A stretch of 64,000 nt of DNA from CALGYY01 sp964585485 (GTDB lineage: Bacteria > Bacteroidota > Bacteroidia > Bacteroidales > CAIWKO01), in assembly GCA_964585485.1 (NCBI GenBank), contig CAZPDS010000001.1, forward strand, positions 1 through 64,000, given 5' to 3'. Both the position numbers and the translations under genes were made by a program. Under the pieces are notes generated by a model that searched no databases, was not told where the DNA came from, and saw nothing but the letters and a program-made list of their open reading frames with translations. Shown in pieces: positions 59,425-64,000 of the stretch. Positions within the stretch are counted from its first letter, which is position 1. Each line of letters starts with the position of its first letter.

Positions 59425-60450
59425 CTATTTTTCAACATCACAGAATTCCTTCACCAACATAAAGGCTTCATTGAAACCTAACTCATACGATTTTTCCCAA
59501 TCCTCACAGGCCCCCACCTTATCGCCCAGCTCAGCACGTGCAATACCACGCAAATCATACGCTTCAGCAAAATTGGGTTCCAGGTCGATGGCCTTATTGA
59601 AGTCCATCAAGGCATCCTTGTACTGCAACTGCAACACCTTCGCCTGACCGCGAAAAACATACGCATCGGGATTGCCCGGTGCCAGAGTGATCGCCATCGT
59701 AAATTTCTCAATGGCCCCTTTGTAATCCTTGGCCAGCAAGCGGGCGTTGCCCTGATTAATAAATTGCGAAACACGTTCATCCATAGGCTGTGCATCAGGC
59801 TGAATGGTATGAGGGGGTTCCAGGGTTTTAAGTTCGTCAGGGGTGGTCCGGCGACTATCGTACAAAGCCCGCACCTTGGCAGCGGTAATGGCGAAGTTCA
59901 AATTCGCTTGCGCTATAGGCGAAGGCAGCGAAACACCCACCACCTGGCCGTCGGCATTTAATACCGGAAAACCACTATTGCTGACGATTGCACTGGCATT
60001 GAGTTGCAGCAACTGAATACCGCCAAAATCCTTAAATGCTTCCATACTGCCCTGAACAATGCCCATCGTCCCGTTTTCGAGAGGGGAAAAAAGATAAACC
60101 TTTTCGGCCGGAACCGGTACCTTTTCGGCCAAAACCAACGGCGTTCCTTCGCTGGTGGACACTTTCAGGATAACCAGGTCATCCTCTTCATTCGCGGCAA
60201 CATAACCCACTACGTCGAAAGATTTATTTCCGCTCATCACAATTTTTGCTGCGCCCATCCTGGCTTTGTTGATCACCTGGTAATTCGTAACCACCAAATC
60301 CTTGTCAATAAAAAAACCATAGCCCAAAACATCAACGTTTTTGATGGTGACCAGAGAGGGCGTTGTCCGGGTATTGAGTGTCTGTACATCTTGTCCAAAA
60401 CTGGCAAAATATACTAAAGCACTGATAAATAACACAATAACTTTTTTCAT
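59425..60450 (-). CDS. HtrA-like protease-fold protein lacking catalytic His, with TPR tail
   Basis: The 341-residue product has a signal peptide (MKKVIVLFISALVYFASFGQ), a trypsin-like domain to about 210 and TPR repeats to the end. The expected VTNxHV reads VVTNYQVI, so Gln58 replaces His. The Asp (DLVILKV, Asp91) and Ser (SNSGFPV, Ser159) remain. The Gln codon (CAG at 60279-60277 on the minus strand) is one base from His. The domain is therefore probably a non-proteolytic binding module. ATG 60450 is chosen over 60468, which lies at a promoter box. Partner and role are unknown. Confidence 0.85.
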   Translation of the reverse strand: MKKVIVLFISALVYFASFGQDVQTLNTRTTPSLVTIKNVDVLGYGFFIDKDLVVTNYQVINKARMGAAKIVMSGNKSFDVVGYVAANEEDDLVILKVSTSEGTPLVLAEKVPVPAEKVYLFSPLENGTMGIVQGSMEAFKDFGGIQLLQLNASAIVSNSGFPVLNADGQVVGVSLPSPIAQANLNFAITAAKVRALYDSRRTTPDELKTLEPPHTIQPDAQPMDERVSQFINQGNARLLAKDYKGAIEKFTMAITLAPGNPDAYVFRGQAKVLQLQYKDALMDFNKAIDLEPNFAEAYDLRGIARAELGDKVGACEDWEKSYELGFNEAFMLVKEFCDVEK

Positions 60451-60465
60451 GCAGATAAATTTTGT

Positions 60466-60473
60466 CAAAGATA
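60466..60473 (-). promoter_or_regulatory. Bacteroidota -7 box for the HtrA-like gene
   Basis: The minus strand reads TATCTTTG, 16 nt before the ATG at 60450. No TTG at the -33 spacing. Confidence 0.5.
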
Positions 60474-60573
60474 GCAGTTTCTATTAAATTAACGTATACT
60501 TTGCAATTCCACTTTCGCTGAATTGCGGGTGAAAATACGTAAAACACACGGAGCCGAATTCGCAAAGTGTTAG

Positions 60574-60581
60574 TACCTTTG
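60574..60581 (+). promoter_or_regulatory. Bacteroidota -7 box for rnr
   Basis: TACCTTTG. It lies downstream of an in-frame ATG at 60567, which supports the later start at 60678 with a leader of about 90 nt. Confidence 0.5.
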
Positions 60582-60677
60582 CCGAAAAGCCGGCGCAACA
60601 AAAATACCGGCCAGCGTTTGCGGTTCCTTCCGCAAGGCGCCCTTTTATCACAAGATTCACCGGAACAAACCTCCATT

Positions 60678-62840
60678 ATGGCAAAAAATAAAAAGACCAG
60701 CAGTAAGGGTAAACCGCAAGCTACCTTTGGACAAAACATTGTACACGCCCTCGAAGAAAATCCAAAGGCTGGAATGAATTACCGGCAAATAGCCGCCCGT
60801 TTGGGCATGAGCGACAAAGCCAGTCGGGAGCTTTTGCATATTTTTCTCGAAAAGTTAGTGGCCGATGGAACACTTACCGCCATGAGTCGTGGCAAGTTTA
60901 AGTTAAGCCAGCAGTACCTTGATCAGGCAGCATCGACCGGAAAAATTGTCAGTGGAACGGTAGATATGAAATCGAACGGAAATGCCTTCATCCGGATCGG
61001 GGCGGGGGAGGAAGATGTTTTTGTTCCCGCGGAACACACGGCCCACGCATTGCACGGCGATACCGTGCAGGTAAAATTATTTCCGGGCCGCCGGGGTCAA
61101 AAAGCCGAAGGAAGGGTCATTCAAATTGTAAGCCGCGGAAAAGAAAACTATGTTGGAATCTTGAATACCTCCAAATATTACGGAACCTTCACCGCCGACA
61201 ACGCCAATATGCCGGTGGAGATACTGATTCCATCCGATAAATTTGCCGGGGCGGTTAAAGGCGATAAAGTGGTCGTGAAAATTACCGATTGGCCGGAACA
61301 ATCGCCCAATCCCCAGGGTGAAGTCGTCCGTAAACTGGGAACTCCGGGCTTGCACGAAGTTGAAATGCAATCGATTATCGTGGATTACGGCTTCCCGCTT
61401 GAGTTTCCGGCGGCCGTTGAAAAAGAAGCCCGCCAACTGAAAGCGGGCATCGATGAGGATGAAATCAACAGAAGACGCGATTTTCGTGAGGTTGTGACCC
61501 TAACCATCGACCCGGAAGATGCCAAGGATTTCGATGATGCCCTTTCGCTGCGGCAACTCCCCGGCGACTTGTGGGAAGTGGGCGTCCACATTGCCGATGT
61601 TTCACACTACGTGCGCCCCGGAACCTTACTCGATCAGGAAGCGGAAGAACGAGCCACCTCGGTGTACCTGGTGGACCGTACCATCCCGATGCTGCCCGAA
61701 GCCTTGTCGAACCAGCTTTGCTCCCTCAACCCCACGGAAGATAAACTCTGTTTCTCGGCCGTCTTCACCATGAACGACAAAGCCGTGATTACAGACGAAT
61801 GGTATGGCAAAACCGTGATCCATTCCAACCGCCGCTTTAATTACGATGAGGCACAACGTATCATCGAAACCGGAGAAGGGGATTATGCCGCGGAGATATT
61901 GACCCTGAACCGCCTTGCAACCCAACTGCGCGAAGAACGCTTTCGCAAGGGGGCCATCGCTTTCGAAACCGATGAGGTAAAATTCCGCCTCGATGAACTT
62001 GGCCGGCCCGTCTCTGCTTATGTGAAAGAATACAAGGACTCCAACAAGCTTATCGAAGATTTTATGCTGCTGGCCAACCGAAAAGTGGCCGAAACCATCC
62101 AGAAATATAAAAAAAACGATCAAAACCCGGTGTTTGTCTACCGTATTCACGATGTTCCGAATCCTGAAAAACTCGGACAATTCAATGAATTTATCAGCAA
62201 ACTCGGCTACCAAATCAAAACAAGTTCCGGCCGTGAAACCTCACGTTCCTTCAACCAACTCTTCGAATCTATCAAAGGCCGGGGAGAGGAAAACCTGATC
62301 TCCAGCCTGGCCATTCGAACCATGGCGAAAGCAATTTATTCCACCACCAATATCGGTCACTACGGCCTGGCTTTTAAATATTATACCCATTTCACATCGC
62401 CTATACGCCGATACCCCGATTTGCTGGTGCATCGTATGCTGGAAGCTTACCAAAACCGGAAGGCCCGTTTCGACAAAACCGAGTATGAACATCGCTGCCA
62501 GCATTGCTCCGACATGGAAAAACAGGCCACCGAAGCCGAACGTGCTTCCGTTAAATACAAGCAAGCCGAATACCTTCTCGATAAGGTCGGAAAAGAATTT
62601 GAAGGACTCATCTCCGGCGTTAGCAAGTGGGGATTGTTCGTTGAACTTGACGAAACAAAGTGCGAAGGCCTCGTCGCCCTGCGCGACATGAACGATGATT
62701 ACTATGTTTTAGATGAAGATAACTATCTTATCACCGGACAATCGCACGGGCGCCAGTTCCGCCTGGGTGACCGTATCAGGGTCAAAGTGAAAAAAATTGA
62801 TATGTCGAAAAAAACCATCGACTTCGCATTGACCCGATAG
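60678..62840 (+). CDS. rnr: Exoribonuclease R
   Basis: The 720-residue product has an N-terminal winged-helix segment (MNYRQIAARLGMSDKASREL), two cold-shock-like domains, the RNB catalytic domain with the acidic cluster TIDPEDAKDFDDALSLRQLP, then SNQLCSLNPTEDKLCFSAVF and YTHFTSPIRRYPDLLVHRML, and a C-terminal S1 domain (FEGLISGVSKWGLFVELDET). It degrades structured RNA 3' to 5'. The first in-frame ATG at 60567 is rejected because a promoter box lies after it. The stop is 12 nt from that of the convergent LytTR gene. Confidence 0.95.
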   Translation: MAKNKKTSSKGKPQATFGQNIVHALEENPKAGMNYRQIAARLGMSDKASRELLHIFLEKLVADGTLTAMSRGKFKLSQQYLDQAASTGKIVSGTVDMKSNGNAFIRIGAGEEDVFVPAEHTAHALHGDTVQVKLFPGRRGQKAEGRVIQIVSRGKENYVGILNTSKYYGTFTADNANMPVEILIPSDKFAGAVKGDKVVVKITDWPEQSPNPQGEVVRKLGTPGLHEVEMQSIIVDYGFPLEFPAAVEKEARQLKAGIDEDEINRRRDFREVVTLTIDPEDAKDFDDALSLRQLPGDLWEVGVHIADVSHYVRPGTLLDQEAEERATSVYLVDRTIPMLPEALSNQLCSLNPTEDKLCFSAVFTMNDKAVITDEWYGKTVIHSNRRFNYDEAQRIIETGEGDYAAEILTLNRLATQLREERFRKGAIAFETDEVKFRLDELGRPVSAYVKEYKDSNKLIEDFMLLANRKVAETIQKYKKNDQNPVFVYRIHDVPNPEKLGQFNEFISKLGYQIKTSSGRETSRSFNQLFESIKGRGEENLISSLAIRTMAKAIYSTTNIGHYGLAFKYYTHFTSPIRRYPDLLVHRMLEAYQNRKARFDKTEYEHRCQHCSDMEKQATEAERASVKYKQAEYLLDKVGKEFEGLISGVSKWGLFVELDETKCEGLVALRDMNDDYYVLDEDNYLITGQSHGRQFRLGDRIRVKVKKIDMSKKTIDFALTR

Positions 62841-62852
62841 CTGGCCACAGCC

Positions 62853-63608
62853 TTATTTCAGCACATGCAGCCGATCGTAGACATCCCGCTTATACATGCC
62901 GCCCATGGGCAGCACCGTCATTTTTTCGCCCACCAGTAACTGGGGGTATTTGATGCTAACAATTTTGTCTATCCGTACGATATACGAACGGTGAATCCGG
63001 ATAAAATCCTTTACAGGTAGCACCTTAATGATTTCTTTCATGGAGGTGTGCGAAGTGAGGGTTTTCCCTCCCAGGTGAATCGCAACATAATCTTTTAAGG
63101 CCTCTACAAAGTCAATATCTTTCAACTCGATTCGTTGAATCTTATAATCCGACTTAATGAAAATATAACCGCTCTTCTCATTTCCATTTAACAACGAGAG
63201 GTAAAAATCGCGCTCCTTGCGTGCCGCAACATCAATGGAATGCTTATGCAGGGCTGTTTCCAGAGTTGCATTTACCGATTCTTCCTGGAACGGCCGCACC
63301 AGGTAACCGTAGGGCTCCGTTGTCCTGGTTCGCTCCAGCAACTGATGATCGAGCTTCTCCGCTACATAAACAACAGGCACATCATTCACTTCCCGGATCC
63401 TGGACGCCGCCATAAGCCCTTCGGCCTCATTTTCACAGCCGACTTCAATTAATACTACACCGGGATTCAGCGTTCTGATCTCCGTACACGCTTTTTCGGC
63501 CTCTGTATACACCGCCAACAACTCACAGCCCAGCGATGGCAGACGACTGCTCAGTTCGGAGGCAATCTTCGACCGGTCATCCATAATAATAATTGCACTT
63601 TTTTTCAT
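62853..63608 (-). CDS. LytTR-family regulator with degenerate receiver domain
   Basis: The 251-residue product pairs a receiver domain (1-125) with a LytTR DNA-binding domain (about 150-251, IKSDYKIQRIELKDIDFVEA, IRIHRSYIVRIDKIVSI). The receiver keeps the acidic pair MDDRS near 10, but the phosphoacceptor Asp is Glu55 (VVLIEVG), the conserved Thr/Ser is Ala83 (VVYVAEK), and the Lys is Arg105 (YLVRPF). It should therefore not be phosphorylated normally and may be constitutive or ligand-controlled. No histidine kinase is adjacent. An inverted repeat lies directly upstream of the start (63611-63660). Confidence 0.88.
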   Translation of the reverse strand: MKKSAIIIMDDRSKIASELSSRLPSLGCELLAVYTEAEKACTEIRTLNPGVVLIEVGCENEAEGLMAASRIREVNDVPVVYVAEKLDHQLLERTRTTEPYGYLVRPFQEESVNATLETALHKHSIDVAARKERDFYLSLLNGNEKSGYIFIKSDYKIQRIELKDIDFVEALKDYVAIHLGGKTLTSHTSMKEIIKVLPVKDFIRIHRSYIVRIDKIVSIKYPQLLVGEKMTVLPMGGMYKRDVYDRLHVLK

Positions 63609-63610
63609 AG

Positions 63611-63660
63611 AAGTTAGGTTTTTTGTTTTCGTAAAAGTACGGATAAAAAAAACCTGACTT
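63611..63660. promoter_or_regulatory. Inverted repeat at the LytTR gene promoter
   Basis: AAGTTAGGTTTTTT (63611-63624) is the near reverse complement of AAAAAACCTGACTT (63647-63660), with one mismatch. The arms bracket a near-match to a -7 box on the minus strand, TACTTTTA, about 27 nt from the ATG. This fits an autoregulatory operator, but LytTR sites are usually direct repeats. Confidence 0.45.
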
Positions 63661-63873
63661 TAAATGAATAGTTAATATCTAACAATTACACTTTAAAGTT
63701 TAATTCTATACAAGGTGCGCCTATCGATAAAACTAATAATTAAGATGCTGTAATAGATAATTATATCATTAAAGGACCGTAAATAGTAAGTATATTACTT
63801 CATCCGGTATTAACACCTAAACTATCACCAAATTGCTGTAATTAATTTCCCAAAACGGGAAAGAAGCCCTTCA
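63661..63873. other. A+T-rich intergenic region with a short hairpin
   Basis: No gene is visible. TTTCCC (63846-63851) and GGGAAA (63857-63862) form a 6-bp stem around AAAAC. Read on the minus strand it follows the partial gene at the window end and is succeeded by TTAATT, so it may be a weak terminator. Confidence 0.4.
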
Positions 63874-64000
63874 TCAGGGTTCTATGGTACTGCCATCCAG
63901 CGCGGTTTCTATGCCATCACTATACGAAACCGTGAGTACTTTAAGTCCATCGTACCCGAAATACTGCCAGTTTCCTTCACGCTTTCCGGCTATGTAGTTG
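63874..64000 (-). CDS. C-terminal fragment of a YwqK/MORN-like repeat protein
   Basis: Only the last 41 codons are in the window. The translation NYIAGKREGNWQYFGYDGL continues to LTVSYSDGIETALDGS and the stop is at 63876-63874. The GxREGxWxYF pattern is that of MORN-like YwqK-family proteins, common in Bacteroidota. The rest of the gene lies beyond 64000. Confidence 0.6.
   Translation of the reverse strand, partial: NYIAGKREGNWQYFGYDGLKVLTVSYSDGIETALDGSTIEP

Overview
The window looks like chromosomal DNA of a free-living member of the Bacteroidota. The evidence is the recurring TAnnTTTG -7 promoter element instead of sigma70 boxes, the lack of clear Shine-Dalgarno sequences, C-terminal type IX secretion (T9SS) sorting domains, a T9SS plug protein, PorE-like OmpA proteins, GldH, DUF4175 and DUF4468 proteins, and Bacteroidota-type lipoproteins. 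I see no rRNA, tRNA, CRISPR array, prophage or insertion sequence. About 50 genes are packed tightly, mostly on the minus strand, and several convergent pairs share bases at their stop codons.

Layout. 1-576: a cluster of palindromic intergenic repeats ending in a tandem heptamer array. 0.6-9.8 kb: two translationally coupled beta-helix proteins with T9SS sorting domains, a GH29 alpha-L-fucosidase, an asparagine synthetase and a TauE-like permease. 9.8-21.6 kb: the T9SS plug protein, a methyltransferase, a membrane protein, two paralogous lipoprotein sequences (one fused in frame to a U32-family protein), two tandem PorE-like proteins and a TPR protein. 21.6-29.6 kb: UbiA-type prenyltransferase, YjbR-like protein, MeaB, M28 peptidase, thymidine kinase, cyclophilin and PheS. 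29.6-33.3 kb: a very large sensor kinase in an A+T-rich stretch. 33.6-42.6 kb: a second methyltransferase, MnmG bracketed by two parS-like sites, a GT-C-like membrane protein, YbeY, an RsbW-like ATPase and a DUF4175 coiled-coil protein.

42.7-48.6 kb: a T9SS-exported M1 peptidase, a secreted unknown, a lipoprotein serpin and UvrC. 48.65-52.54 kb: a probable copper-uptake operon made of an OprC/NosA-like TonB receptor, a lipoprotein, an MbnP-like protein and OsmC. 52.6-57.0 kb: GldH, RNase H, an ArsR regulator, Apt, RlmN and adenosine deaminase. 57.0-64.0 kb: a DUF4468 protein, an M23 peptidase, a trypsin-like protein lacking its catalytic histidine, RNase R, a LytTR regulator with a degenerate receiver, and the 3' end of a YwqK/MORN-like gene.

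How the genes work together. T9SS machinery and its partners (plug, PorE-like proteins, GldH) share the window with T9SS cargo (both beta-helix proteins and the M1 peptidase), which suggests polymer and protein degradation at the cell surface. The least expected items are the copper-receptor operon with its CxxxM/HxM ligand pattern, the U32-lipoprotein fusion with a possible internal GTG start, the parS pair around mnmG, the heptamer arrays that abut stop codons, and three proteins that have lost canonical catalytic or phosphoacceptor residues.
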